Assembly: GCF_015207375.1 (NCBI RefSeq)
Contig: NZ_JADEWY010000021.1
Coordinates: 1-61,453, forward strand
Direction of reading: 5' to 3'
Source of the DNA: Coleofasciculus sp. LEGE 07092
Lineage (GTDB): Bacteria; Cyanobacteriota; Cyanobacteriia; Cyanobacteriales; Coleofasciculaceae
DNA length: 61,453 bases
The number at the start of each line of letters is the position of its first letter. The first letter of the stretch is position 1. Both the position numbers and the translations under genes were made by a program. The notes below the pieces were generated by a model that saw only the letters and a program-made list of their open reading frames with translations, did no database searches and was not told the DNA's origin. Shown one piece after another: positions 45,091 to 54,394 of the stretch.

Positions 45091-45627
45091 ATGAAATTCC
45101 TGGAAAGAATTTACCATAAGGTCGTCTCGGCTCTACTAACTGTACCTACCCTAGAGAGTTGGTTCGTTACAGCTTTTCTGTTATTGACTGTTGCCTTAAT
45201 TTGTTTGCCAATAGGATTTCAATCTGGGCTTTTAGAAGTTAGAATGCTGCCTTTATCTTTTATAGGTATTGTCAAGATTTTAGTGAGTCGCTTCTTTTTT
45301 CCTGCTTTTGCAGAAGAGCTGCTATTTCGTGTCTTACTACTTCCCAGAAAAACCAGTAATACTCCAATAATAATCCAATTGATTATGGTTTTTATAAGCC
45401 TAGTTTTGTATGTAGTAGGTCATCCCATTAATGCATTTTTATTTTACAAAAAAGCTTTCGACATTCTCACGAATTCAGTTTTTCTATTGTCAACGCTAGT
45501 TCTAGGAATTGCCTTAACAATTTCCTACTTGCAATCTGACTCAATCTGGACTTCTATTGCTATTCATTGGATTGTTGTTGTGACTTGGTTACTTATATTA
45601 GATGGGTATTCCAAATTGAATTTATAG
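45091..45627 (+). CDS. CPBP-family intramembrane protease-like protein
   Basis: 178 residues, four to five hydrophobic segments. FPAFAEELLFRVLL carries the paired glutamates and Arg (EExxxR) of CPBP/Rce1-type proteases; VGHPINAFLF and SIWTSIAIHWIVVVTW supply the later His residues. Family members cut prenylated or membrane proteins, or protect against bacteriocins; which applies is unknown. GAGATACTG precedes ATG 45091. Base composition is more AT-rich than the pot genes, hinting at separate arrival. Confidence 0.8.
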   Translation: MKFLERIYHKVVSALLTVPTLESWFVTAFLLLTVALICLPIGFQSGLLEVRMLPLSFIGIVKILVSRFFFPAFAEELLFRVLLLPRKTSNTPIIIQLIMVFISLVLYVVGHPINAFLFYKKAFDILTNSVFLLSTLVLGIALTISYLQSDSIWTSIAIHWIVVVTWLLILDGYSKLNL

Positions 45628-45631
45628 TATC

Positions 45632-46221
45632 TAGGAGCAGCCCTTTCAAGGTGTCAGCTTTTTTGCTTTAGTTTGGGCTAGAATCTTAGCAGTAGAAACA
45701 TGAGGGCGGTTGGCAGGACGCTGGCGTTTGAGTCGGAAGTTTGTCTTCTTTTCGAGACGTGGGTGACGTAGAAAGGCTCTCAAATTAACCAGACTTTTGA
45801 GCGACAATCCCACTCAAGAAGTTCATTGTGCAAAAATTCCGGTCAGCTATCCAGACATCTCCTTCTTCGACTGTGGCTAAGATATTAGGTAGTAAGGAAC
45901 GCTCTTGGGCATGACCTGTTTTGAATTGTATTGACGGTCTAATTGCACAAGTGACTGAACTCATCATTTCCACCACCGTTGAAAAGAGTAGCTCTCTGGT
46001 GTATTGAGTTTGGCTGCTTTTCTCAAATAACTTGTCAAGTTTTTGAGGAGATAAAACAATTTCTAGAAGACCACGAACCATGACCGAGACAGGACTTTCT
46101 CCTACGAAGCGCTCAAAGAGTTGACTTAGAAGCATTCTGGTTGTTTTCCCTCAGCATTTTGGATTTCTTTAGCCAACTACAAATTGGGGAAAATAACAAG
46201 ACCTTGAAAGGGCTGCTCCTA
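45632..46221. mobile_element. Internally deleted IS4-type element
   Basis: A 590-bp unit bounded by perfect 21-bp inverted repeats, 45632-45652 (starting TAGGAGCAGCCC) and 46201-46221. It encloses a transposase relic on the minus strand. Full-length relatives are about 1.3-1.5 kb, so over half is missing while both ends are intact; such a unit could still be moved by a transposase acting in trans. No clear target duplication was found. Confidence 0.85.
45646..46135 (-). pseudogene. IS4 family transposase relic
   Basis: The start (ATG 46135) encodes the typical N-terminus LLSQLFERFVGESPVSVM and TRELLFSTVVEMMSS. After RPSI the frame jumps straight to GHAQERSLLPNIL and the DDE-region motif WIADRNFCT, so the segment with the first catalytic Asp is deleted. 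After AQKSG it stops. The remaining C-terminus (FLRHPRLEKKTNFRLKRQ, HVSTAKILAQTK) is in another frame and ends inside the left terminal repeat. It cannot make an active enzyme. Confidence 0.85.
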
Positions 46222-46274
46222 TATACTTGCATTGCCCTAGCGCATCATTGCTAATGTGCGAGGGAAATGATAGT

Positions 46275-48020
46275 TCAACGCAAAAATTCTTCAATCTGGT
46301 GCTGGCTCCAAAGTGATTGATAAAGACCGGGTTGTTGCAGGAGTTGAGAATGAGTACCGCTTTGGACAATGCTACCGACATCCATCACAAAGATGCGGTT
46401 AGCAGTAGCCGCCGCAGAAAGTTGGTGGGAAATAAAAATAACAGTTTTGCGATCGACACCTGTTGAAAGATTTTCTAAAATTTGGGTAGCTGTTTGATTG
46501 TCAACGCTAGAAAGGGCGTCATCCAAAATCAGGACAGGAGCATCAACTAAGAGCGCTCTTGCCAAAGCTGTCCGCTGCCGCTGACCACCTGAAAGAGTAA
46601 TTCCCCGCTCTCCTACCACGGTTTCATACTGTTGGGGAAAGTTGAGAATTTCCGTTTGAATTTGCGCTTGCTTGGCAGCGTTTTCTACCTCTGGCTGTTC
46701 ACTTAACGGCGAACCATAGCGAATGTTATTCTTGATGCTGGTACTGAAAAGAAAGCTATCTTGGGGAACATACGCAATCGCTGCTCGTAAATCTTGTAAC
46801 CGCAGCGTTGTCACATCCTGTCCATCCAGAAATAACTGATTGGCACCAATCGCTAATAGGCGAGGTAAGACGTTAGCCAGCGTGGATTTGCCTGAACCAA
46901 TCGCGCCCACAATGGCTACGGTTTCCCCCGGATTAATCATAAAACTTACATTGTTGAGTGCCGGAGTTGTCGCACCCGGATAGGTATAGCTGAGATTTTT
47001 GGCTACAATCTGACCGTTAACGGGTTTGGGAAGTTCAATCGCATCAGGAGAATTTTGAATTTTAGGCTCAATTGTCACAATCGACTCAACACGATCAACA
47101 CTGACTTCACCCCGCTGATAGGCAGTAATCGTGAAACCGAGCAGTGCTGTGGGAAAAACTAACCGTTCTGCGTAGAGAATCAACGCTACAAAATCACCGA
47201 TTGAGATAGCACCCGTGGCAATCGAGCCAGAACCGAACCACAGTAATATTAGCAAGCTGACATAGGAAAGTGCTTCAATCACTGGAAATAGAACGTTTCG
47301 GGTTCTTGCCAAATTGAGATTAGCTCTCAGTAGTTTTTGGTTGAGCCCTCGGAAGGCGCGACGCTCATTTTCTTCTTGCGCATAAATTTTAATCAGGGAT
47401 ATGCCACTCATATCTTCCTGAATGAGTTCGCTCAGGTTGGAGAGTTCCTCCTGCACAGATTGCTGCTGGTTACGCAGTTTCTCGCTAAAAAGCTGAACGG
47501 TAATCAACATCAATGGATAAACAGCAAGCGCCATGAGCGTTAGCCGCACACTCTTCAACATCATGAACGGCAGTGTTATGCCGTAGGCAAAGAGAGTATT
47601 TGCCAAACTCAAAACTGCAAACCCGACCAAACGCCGGATGTTATCCACATCACTGGTGGCGCGATTGATTAAGTCTCCGGAGGTGTTTGTAGAAAAATAA
47701 GAGGGTTCTAGCTTCAGCAGGTGCTCAAAAATGATTTGCTTTAGGTCAAATTCTACCTTGCGCCCCACCCCAAATATGAGGATGCGCGACACCAAACGAA
47801 TCACCCCCATTAAAGAGGCAAGAATCAGAATGAGCAAAGCTACACGCCAGACTTGATCGAAGCTAAAGGCTGGACGCATTTCGTCAATATTATCCCCAAT
47901 TAACCAAGGAATGTAGGCACCGAGTCCATTAACAATCAGTAAAGCGAGGATGCCTAGGGATACCTGGGGGGTGTGAGGGCGCAGGTAGGATAGGAGTTTT
48001 TGGAGACGGGAGTTAGCCAT
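46275..48020 (-). CDS. ABC exporter, fused permease-ATPase (half-transporter)
   Basis: 581 residues, MsbA/multidrug type. Six membrane segments fall in the first ~310 residues, with the coupling sequence DLINRATSDVDNIRRLV. The ATPase domain has Walker A GAIGSGKST, signature LSGGQRQR, Walker B VLILDDALSSVD and switch ISHQLSAA. It works as a dimer to export a lipid or drug-like molecule; the cargo is unknown. Start ATG 48020. It stands next to the IS remnant, which lies just past its C-terminus. Confidence 0.92.
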   Translation of the reverse strand: MANSRLQKLLSYLRPHTPQVSLGILALLIVNGLGAYIPWLIGDNIDEMRPAFSFDQVWRVALLILILASLMGVIRLVSRILIFGVGRKVEFDLKQIIFEHLLKLEPSYFSTNTSGDLINRATSDVDNIRRLVGFAVLSLANTLFAYGITLPFMMLKSVRLTLMALAVYPLMLITVQLFSEKLRNQQQSVQEELSNLSELIQEDMSGISLIKIYAQEENERRAFRGLNQKLLRANLNLARTRNVLFPVIEALSYVSLLILLWFGSGSIATGAISIGDFVALILYAERLVFPTALLGFTITAYQRGEVSVDRVESIVTIEPKIQNSPDAIELPKPVNGQIVAKNLSYTYPGATTPALNNVSFMINPGETVAIVGAIGSGKSTLANVLPRLLAIGANQLFLDGQDVTTLRLQDLRAAIAYVPQDSFLFSTSIKNNIRYGSPLSEQPEVENAAKQAQIQTEILNFPQQYETVVGERGITLSGGQRQRTALARALLVDAPVLILDDALSSVDNQTATQILENLSTGVDRKTVIFISHQLSAAATANRIFVMDVGSIVQSGTHSQLLQQPGLYQSLWSQHQIEEFLR

Positions 48021-48113
48021 GTTACAAATGTAACAATTTTTGAGTTAAAGCGACGGCTGATAGTAGCTTCTTTGTCCCAAAAAGAAAGTCCCGATTTCCA
48101 CTGTCTCTAGAAG

Positions 48114-49088
48114 TCAAATGAGTTCTCCTCCTAGCCAACCTCGCAATAAGTAATAAAGCCGACTCAAGAATTCTTCTACAATCCGTGTAGTAACGGTAAG
48201 CGCTTCTACAGAGGGGACAAAGGATTCAATCTGAATGCGGAGTCTGGGGGTGGCTCCGGGTTGGAACCTGAAGAAATTCGTGGGTTTGGCAACAATATTG
48301 GTCAGACCGACCTCAGCAAAGGTTCGTTGGGCGCGGCGGCTATTAAAGGCAGAGGTGACTAAAAAAACGCGATTATCGGCTAATCCTCGGTTTCTTAAGA
48401 TATCCTCTACCGCTTCAGCACTAGTGCGCAAATCTGTCCCTTTTGGTTCAACCACAATCTGATTTTGAGGAACGCCTAACTGTACGAGCAAAGTCCTGAT
48501 ATCATTAGCCTCAGCAACCTGTGCGCCGCTCCCTTCCAGGTTAGGTCTTGGACCAGCACTAGCGATCACGAGGGGTTGGTTGCCTGACTCTCGATATAGC
48601 TGGGCAGCATAAAGAATGCGATCGCCTGTGTCGGTTAATTGAATTTGCGTCCGAGGTGGCAGGTTCGGTTGGGTGGTTCCCTGTCCGAGTACTACAATCG
48701 CTGACGCTGTTTGAGTTGCGGCTTCCTGAGGAGTGAACGCTTGTTGTTCAGCGCCTTGAGCCAGCAGGTTAGCGAAAAAGGGCGTACTCGAAATTAGCAA
48801 AATTAGTAATGCTGCCACAACCTGATTCTTCGCTTTCAGCCCATTGCGTAGGGCAAGGCTCAAGAGTACGATAGAGGCTCCTACAGGCTTGAGTGGAAAT
48901 GACATAACGTTCCATAGAGTAGAGACTACGTTATTGTCAGGAAAGAAAAATGCTATAACGATTAAGCCAAACAGAAGTAAAGCCCCAAGTAAGGTAAAGT
49001 ATTCTTTGGGAATTACCTTCTTAAAGAGATTGTAAAGAATAACTGCGATTATCAGCCACAGGAGTATTTGGGTCAGGAGTTCAAACAT
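48114..49088 (-). CDS. YdcF/SanA-like (DUF218) membrane protein
   Basis: 324 residues. Three or four hydrophobic segments fill the first ~110 residues, then a periplasmic-facing DUF218 domain: AIVVLGQG, LVIASAGPRPNLEGSGAQVA, EPKGTDLRTSAEAVEDI and FLVTSAFNSRRAQRTF. DUF218 proteins such as ElyC, SanA and YdcF affect the cell envelope; their biochemical reaction is not settled. Start ATG 49088. Confidence 0.88.
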   Translation of the reverse strand: MFELLTQILLWLIIAVILYNLFKKVIPKEYFTLLGALLLFGLIVIAFFFPDNNVVSTLWNVMSFPLKPVGASIVLLSLALRNGLKAKNQVVAALLILLISSTPFFANLLAQGAEQQAFTPQEAATQTASAIVVLGQGTTQPNLPPRTQIQLTDTGDRILYAAQLYRESGNQPLVIASAGPRPNLEGSGAQVAEANDIRTLLVQLGVPQNQIVVEPKGTDLRTSAEAVEDILRNRGLADNRVFLVTSAFNSRRAQRTFAEVGLTNIVAKPTNFFRFQPGATPRLRIQIESFVPSVEALTVTTRIVEEFLSRLYYLLRGWLGGELI

Positions 49089-49425
49089 TGTTAAGAAATT
49101 GATAAGTGGTTGGTCGTGAGCGGTTAGTTGTTAAGTGTTAGTCTGACTACTCCACAGAAAAATTGGCAATGGCATAAGTGATAGAGTTATCAATCAATTC
49201 GGAACCGTCAAAAAGTGGGAACTGCATTATGTTTTCCCCATGCCCCTTGCCCTCCGTGTCCTGTCTCAAGTTAGTAATTGTGGTACTCATCACCATTGGC
49301 GCGACACCTCAACTGCCAGCTCCTAGATTTGGATTACCCTAACACGGGAATTATACTGCCATTGATAGTAATCATTATCCTCGTCAAGTTGTCCAGGTAA
49401 AACGAGAAGTTTGGAGAGTGCTAGT

Positions 49426-49560
49426 GTGGTACAAGTCAAGCCAGTCATTTTAACCAGTGGAGCCGGATATATTGGCTCTAAGAGGGTGTTAGCAAGGCAA
49501 AAGTCAGGCTATGGTGTAATAGTGCTGGATAATCGGTCAGCGGACATTGAGAGTTTGTAG
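49426..49560 (+). pseudogene. galE N-terminal fragment
   Basis: A 44-codon frame from GTG encodes PVILTSGAGYIGSKRVLA and GYGVIVLDNRS, which is the NAD-binding start of UDP-glucose 4-epimerase (normally TGGAGYIGSH) with changes in conserved positions. It stops at TAG 49558 where the enzyme should run another ~290 residues. It is a decayed fragment. The start coordinate is good to about one base. Confidence 0.7.
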
Positions 49561-49577
49561 AAGATATCCTAGGCGTC

Positions 49578-49697
49578 ATGGATAATAGCATGCAGGCAAC
49601 AACCCTGTCGTTTGACTTCTGGCGACACCGCCTGAGTTTTACCCATCTGCACAATACATTGCCACCCCTTGATGAAATTACTTCGCTTTTAGAATAG
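49578..49697 (+). CDS. Possible 39-residue small protein
   Basis: An open frame from ATG 49578 to TAG 49695-49697, seven bases before the next gene. It contains FDFWRHRLSFTHLHNTLPP, more structured than random sequence, but has no clear ribosome site and lies just after a decayed galE piece, so it may be a remnant of a larger gene. No family recognised. Confidence 0.3.
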   Translation: MDNSMQATTLSFDFWRHRLSFTHLHNTLPPLDEITSLLE

Positions 49698-49703
49698 AAA
49701 AAA

Positions 49704-50081
49704 GTGCCGGTGAACAGACAAGCTCAGACTGGAAAGGCTCAAAGCAACCCAACTCCAACCGCCAAAAAGGATGCTATTGCTGTAGAAGCCCGACTTTGTC
49801 GGTTAGAGTCAATTGTCGGACAAATCGGAGAAGCCGTTCTCGCAACCACGGAAACCATTGAACGTCTTGCTGATCGGGTAGATGCTCTTGCCGTTCAAGT
49901 ACAGCACCAAGGACACCAAGTTCAGCAACAGGGTTATCAGCTCTTTGCCTTAAGCGATGCCGTGCAAACTCTAGCAGAAAATCAAAATGAGTCTCTAGAG
50001 CAGCTAGGACAGCTTACAGTAACACTGCAACGCCTTGCTGCTGCTATCGAAGCAACGGATAAGTCAGTAAGCTGGGAATAG
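49704..50081 (+). CDS. Small coiled-coil hypothetical protein
   Basis: 125 residues from GTG 49704. From residue 25 on, heptad-like hydrophobic spacing with many Gln, Glu and Ala (RLCRLESIVGQIGEAVLATT, LADRVDALAVQVQHQGHQV) predicts a long coiled coil. The N-terminus is basic and disordered. No domain is recognised; such proteins are common in cyanobacteria next to restriction- or toxin-like genes, but none is seen here. Confidence 0.55.
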   Translation: MPVNRQAQTGKAQSNPTPTAKKDAIAVEARLCRLESIVGQIGEAVLATTETIERLADRVDALAVQVQHQGHQVQQQGYQLFALSDAVQTLAENQNESLEQLGQLTVTLQRLAAAIEATDKSVSWE

Positions 50082-50184
50082 GCTTAATGTATTTTGTCCC
50101 CTGATCGACAACGAATCACCCATGACGCACAAAAAAAATGTGCTATGACAACGAGAGTGCCCAAAACTCATGAGGAGAGCATTA

Positions 50185-50625
50185 ATGCATTTTCTAAGGC
50201 GGTACCTTATCCTAGTGACTGTAACGGCTGCCGTCAGCTTGTTAACCGTTAGCTGTAGAGAAAGTAAGGTTTCACAGTGCAATAAAATTATCCAAGTTGC
50301 CAACAAAGCAGTTAGTGAAGCCAAAACCGTCACTAACGGTGGTCAAACCAGCAATCCTCAGGCAATGCTCCAAGCAGCAGATGCTATGGAAAAGGCGTCG
50401 GCGGAAATGCAAGCCATTGATGTGAAAGACGCAAAACTCCAAGACTACCAAATCGGTTTTGTAAATATGTATCGTGATACCAGCGATGCCACCCGTAATT
50501 TCGTAACCGCGTTTGAGAAAAAAGACCGTTCGGGGGCAGAAGCGGCTTTGACAGATTTGCAGCAAGCTACGACTCCCGAAAAGCAACTGGTTGATGAGTT
50601 GAATACCTACTGCTCTGGTAACTAG
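50185..50625 (+). CDS. Putative lipoprotein
   Basis: 146 residues from ATG 50185, preferred over ATG 50170 because AGGAG (50172-50176) is correctly placed eight bases upstream. The signal peptide ends in a lipobox, LLTVSC, so the cysteine is probably lipidated. The mature part is helical with Gln/Ala-rich segments (ANKAVSEAKTV, MEKASAEMQAIDVKDAKLQD) and two further cysteines, one near the start and one near the end, that could pair. Function unknown. Confidence 0.72.
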   Translation: MHFLRRYLILVTVTAAVSLLTVSCRESKVSQCNKIIQVANKAVSEAKTVTNGGQTSNPQAMLQAADAMEKASAEMQAIDVKDAKLQDYQIGFVNMYRDTSDATRNFVTAFEKKDRSGAEAALTDLQQATTPEKQLVDELNTYCSGN

Positions 50626-50796
50626 GGAGAACTGGGAGAAGCCCCCTCGTCAGATAGACACTGAAGCGATCGCACTAATTTTGTTTTGGCGCTAGGATAA
50701 ATCTCAAGCTGGCTTGGTTGTGACACTTTAATTTAAAGAACGTGTCTCAGCTTAAGGTAAGCTCTTACAAAGCAGAAGCATTATAGGTAGATATCC

Positions 50797-51972
50797 TTGA
50801 AATATGCCTTAGTTCATGAGTGGTTGACTCCCAAAGCAACGGGCGGCTCAGAACTAGTAGTTCGAGAAATCTTAAAGCACATCGACGCCGATCTTTATGC
50901 CCTGATTGATTTTGAATCGACTAATCCCCACAGTTACCTGTTTGAGCGCTTTATTGGCACAACCTTCCTACAACAGTTGCCCTTTGCCCGCAATGGCGTC
51001 CAAAAGTACCTGCCATTGCTACCCCTAGCCATAGAGCAGCTAGACTTACGCGACTATAATATAATTCTTTCTTCGTCCCATGCTGTTGCCAAGGGCGTAC
51101 TCACCAGTCCCCAACAGCTCCATATCTCCTATTGCCATACACCCATGCGCTACATCTGGGACTTGACATTTGACTACTTAGGTAGTAGCAGAATGGGGCG
51201 TGGTCTGCAAGGCGCAATGACTCGGTATTTGCTTCATCAGTTGCGCCAGTGGGATGTGCTTTCGGCAAATCGGGTGGACTACTTTATTGCTAACTCTCTA
51301 CATACGGCACGACGAATCTGGCGTTGTTACAGGCGTCAGGCTCACGTAATTTATCCACCCGTTAATGTTGACCGCTTTCCCTTCCAAGCTAAAAAATCAG
51401 ACTACTATCTCACTGTTTCCCGCATCGTTAGTTACAAACAAATTGCGTTGATTGTTCAAGCGTTCAATCAATTGGGATATCCACTGATTGTCATTGGTGA
51501 GGGAGCTCAGTTACAGGAAATCCGCCAACTAGCAAAGCCTAATGTCCAAGTACTGGGATTTGTAACCGATGCTGAAGTCGAGCGGTATATGGCAGAAGCA
51601 AAAGCCTTTGTCTATGCTGCCTGTGAAGATTTTGGCATTGCCCTCGTGGAAGCCCAAGCCTGTGGTACGCCAGTGATTGCTTACGGTGCGGGTGGGGCAT
51701 TGGAAACTGTGCACGATATTCGGAAACATCCCGATAGGGGGACAGGTCTGTTGTTTCAAGAGCAAACTCCTGTCGCCCTAATCGAAGCCGTGAAAACTTT
51801 CGAGGCATCCTCAGCAGCATTTAGTCCCGAACAGATTCGATTGAACGCTGCTAAATTTGCTCCTGAGATTTTTAGCGATCGCTATCTGACGTTTGTAGAA
51901 CGGTGCTATCAAGACCATAAGTCAGGATTTTCTGCTGACAACTTCAAGTTTCCCGAGTCCTATTCGCCGTAG
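50797..51972 (+). CDS. Glycosyltransferase family 4 (GT-B fold)
   Basis: 391 residues from TTG 50797 (YALVHEWLTPKATGGSELVV). The C-terminal domain shows VSRIVSYKQIALIVQAF, the EX7E motif in YAACEDFGIALVEAQACGTPVIAYG, and donor-sugar residues typical of GT4. It transfers a sugar from a nucleotide donor during polysaccharide assembly. It opens the exopolysaccharide block with the sugar transferase, gmd and fcl, and may use the GDP-linked sugar they make. Confidence 0.9.
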   Translation: MKYALVHEWLTPKATGGSELVVREILKHIDADLYALIDFESTNPHSYLFERFIGTTFLQQLPFARNGVQKYLPLLPLAIEQLDLRDYNIILSSSHAVAKGVLTSPQQLHISYCHTPMRYIWDLTFDYLGSSRMGRGLQGAMTRYLLHQLRQWDVLSANRVDYFIANSLHTARRIWRCYRRQAHVIYPPVNVDRFPFQAKKSDYYLTVSRIVSYKQIALIVQAFNQLGYPLIVIGEGAQLQEIRQLAKPNVQVLGFVTDAEVERYMAEAKAFVYAACEDFGIALVEAQACGTPVIAYGAGGALETVHDIRKHPDRGTGLLFQEQTPVALIEAVKTFEASSAAFSPEQIRLNAAKFAPEIFSDRYLTFVERCYQDHKSGFSADNFKFPESYSP

Positions 51973-52026
51973 CCAGCCTCTTCTGGCTTTATGATCGTGA
52001 CGTGTGGTGTGAAGTGAAGGAGTAAG

Positions 52027-52758
52027 ATGACTGCTCAAAGCCAACTTATCTCCGTCAAGATATTGCGAGCGTTCGTGAAGCGAGGGTTCCAGGCACCCGC
52101 CTCGCGCATCAGACCCAGAGGTCTGTCTCGATATCGCCTAGACGGAAATTTTGCCAAACGGCTGTTTGATGTTGTATTTTCGTTGTCGGTTCTCATGTTG
52201 TTTTTGCCGCTTTACCTGCTTTTAGCCCTCCTGATTGCCATCAGTTCGCCCGGACCTATTTTTTATGTTCAGGAACGGGTAGGTAAAGATTACAAACCTT
52301 TTGGTTGCCTTAAATTCAGAACCATGGTAGAAAATGCTGATGAGCTGTTGATAGAACTGATTACACAATACCCAGATATGCGTCAGGAGTTCGAGGATAA
52401 TTTCAAGATCAAAGAAGATCCTCGGGTGACGGGAATTGGTAAGTTTTTGCGCTATACCAGCCTGGATGAGTTTCCGCAGTTCTGGAATGTGTTGAAAGGA
52501 GATATGAGTGTAGTTGGACCAAGACCTTTAGTGCCTGAAGAAGTCCATAAATATGGGTTTCATATGGACAAAGTTCTAACGATCAAACCGGGAATTACAG
52601 GCTTATGGCAAGTATCAGGACGTAATGATATTCCCTATCAACGTCGTGTTCAGATGGATATTTACTACGTTAATTTCCGAAATGTCTGGCTGGATTTTTG
52701 GTTGATTGTGAAAACAATTGGCGTGATGATATCACCCAAAAATAACGGTGCTTATTAA
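52027..52758 (+). CDS. Undecaprenyl-phosphate sugar phosphotransferase (polyprenol-P initiating enzyme)
   Basis: 243 residues of the short PglC/WcaJ C-terminal type. A re-entrant hydrophobic segment ([19 protein letters not shown]) precedes the catalytic core: [45 protein letters not shown] and [10 protein letters not shown], ending with [15 protein letters not shown]. It attaches the first sugar phosphate to undecaprenyl phosphate and so starts exopolysaccharide repeat synthesis. ATG 52027 follows AAGGAGTAAG. Confidence 0.93.
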   Translation: MTAQSQLISVKILRAFVKRGFQAPASRIRPRGLSRYRLDGNFAKRLFDVVFSLSVLMLFLPLYLLLALLIAISSPGPIFYVQERVGKDYKPFGCLKFRTMVENADELLIELITQYPDMRQEFEDNFKIKEDPRVTGIGKFLRYTSLDEFPQFWNVLKGDMSVVGPRPLVPEEVHKYGFHMDKVLTIKPGITGLWQVSGRNDIPYQRRVQMDIYYVNFRNVWLDFWLIVKTIGVMISPKNNGAY

Positions 52759-52892
52759 CCTAAAAGCCTTGGAAAACGATGGATGATGATAGATAAAGAA
52801 ACTAACTTTGTTACAGATAAGAAATTGAGTTTTCAGGAAAACTCAATACAACTCTTAACAATGTTGTTTCTTTGTTCATCATTCATCATTAA

Positions 52893-52934
52893 CTTGGTTC
52901 TGGATGCTATTTAGCATCATTTACCACAACCAAG
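52893..52934. repeat. Nested hairpin between EPS genes
   Basis: CTTGGTT (52893-52899) pairs with AACCAAG (52928-52934); between them GATGCTATTTAGCATC (52903-52918) is an almost loop-less palindrome. It sits in the 306-base gap before gmd, with no T-run after it. It may regulate or separate transcription of gmd-fcl. Nothing else is evident in the gap. Confidence 0.5.
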
Positions 52935-53064
52935 CTACAAAGTTTAGGTTAACTTTAGGGAATAATCTCCCCTCATCCTCACCAGGGTTGCTGGGATATT
53001 CGCTTTCTCCAGGCAAGCAGTAGCTGCCGCGAGTGTCTATAGTCGTCACAGGAAGATTACAATA

Positions 53065-54159
53065 ATGACCCAACGCAAGCGAGCGCTAATTACGGGTGTT
53101 ACAGGTCAAGACGGTTCCTACTTGAGTGAATTACTCCTGGACAAAGGCTATGAAGTTCACGGGATTATCCGGCGGACTTCAACCTTTAATACCGATCGCA
53201 TTGACCACATTTATGAAGACCCTCACAAACAAGGAGTTCAGTTATTTCTGCACTACGGTGACTTGACTGATGGCGTAACATTGCGCCGCATTCTAGAGGA
53301 AGTCAAGCCCGTAGAAATTTACAACTTGGGAGCTCAATCCCACGTTCGTGTTAGTTTCGACTCGCCGGAGTATACCGTTGACTCGGTGGGTATGGGTACA
53401 CTACGGCTGCTCGAAGCCATTCGAGACTACCGACATCGAACTGGTATTGATGTGCGTTTCTATCAAGCGGGTTCTTCAGAGATGTTTGGCAAGGTTCAAG
53501 ACGTTCCTCAAAAGGAAACGACACCCTTTTATCCCCGCAGTCCCTACGCTTGTGCTAAGGTTTATGCCCATTGGCAAACCCTAAATTATCGCGAGTCCTA
53601 TGGGATATTTGCCTGTAATGGCATCCTGTTCAACCACGAATCGCCACGTCGGGGTGAAACATTTGTCACACGCAAGATTACAAGGGCGCTAGCTCGGATT
53701 GTTGCAGGTCAGCAGAAAAAGCTTTACCTTGGTAACTTGGATTCCAAGCGAGACTGGGGCTATGCCAAAGACTACGTTAAGGCAATGTGGCTGATGCTTC
53801 AGCAAGATAAAGCCGACGATTACGTCGTTGCTACGGGAGAAACTCACTCCATTCGGGAATTTTTGGATCTGGCATTTAAGTGCGTCAATCTAGACTGGCA
53901 CGACTATGTGGAGTTTGATCCCCGCTACCTGCGTCCGGCTGAAGTAGATTTACTGATCGGCGACCCGACAAAAGCCAATCAAAAATTAGGGTGGCAGCCT
54001 TCTGTGACGTTTGAGCAGTTAGTCGCTTTGATGGTGGAAGCAGATTTGCACATTTTAGGTCATTCATCGCCTAGCGGCGAGGGGCCAGCACTATTTGAGA
54101 AGGAGAAGGATAACGCCTACAACCGCCAGCAGCACATGGCTAGTAGCCTTGTTGATTGA
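53065..54159 (+). CDS. gmd: GDP-mannose 4,6-dehydratase
   Basis: 364 residues of the extended SDR type. [17 protein letters not shown] binds NADP, GDLTDG and [13 protein letters not shown] follow, SSEMFG carries the catalytic Thr/Ser-Glu region and [13 protein letters not shown] the catalytic Tyr-x3-Lys. [14 protein letters not shown] is diagnostic for GMD. It converts GDP-mannose to GDP-4-keto-6-deoxymannose, the substrate of the GDP-fucose synthase encoded next. Start ATG 53065. Confidence 0.96.
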   Translation: MTQRKRALITGVTGQDGSYLSELLLDKGYEVHGIIRRTSTFNTDRIDHIYEDPHKQGVQLFLHYGDLTDGVTLRRILEEVKPVEIYNLGAQSHVRVSFDSPEYTVDSVGMGTLRLLEAIRDYRHRTGIDVRFYQAGSSEMFGKVQDVPQKETTPFYPRSPYACAKVYAHWQTLNYRESYGIFACNGILFNHESPRRGETFVTRKITRALARIVAGQQKKLYLGNLDSKRDWGYAKDYVKAMWLMLQQDKADDYVVATGETHSIREFLDLAFKCVNLDWHDYVEFDPRYLRPAEVDLLIGDPTKANQKLGWQPSVTFEQLVALMVEADLHILGHSSPSGEGPALFEKEKDNAYNRQQHMASSLVD

Positions 54160-54208
54160 GTTCGAGCGTATTCATCGTAACCAATCAGTCTAGGCGGTTG
54201 TTAATCGT

Positions 54209-54281
54209 TAGTGCAGCGTGGTGCGTATTGTCCATCAGTTGGAAAAACTTTCTCTGGGGTTATTTCTGCCATATTGCACTA
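54209..54281. repeat. Dispersed repeat, possible MITE, copy 2
   Basis: 73 bp with imperfect terminal inverted repeats TAGTGCAGCGTGG and CCATATTGCACTA. Its right end is similar to the right end of the element at 3239-3335, and its left end is the exact inverse of that one's right end over TAGTGCAGCGTGG. It lies between gmd and fcl. Confidence 0.5.
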
Positions 54282-54394
54282 GCGATCCATTGCTATCCGT
54301 TTTCAGACCCTAGACAATAAGTAAGAAAGTGTCCGAGTCCATCCCAGGCAATCGGGCAACTTAACATTAAGTAACAATTAACTTAAAACGTTTT

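Noticed and set aside
46169-46381. Minus-strand open frame of 70 codons near the IS remnant
   Set aside because: It overlaps the C-terminus of the ABC exporter in another frame and crosses the IS end; no similarity to a protein family.
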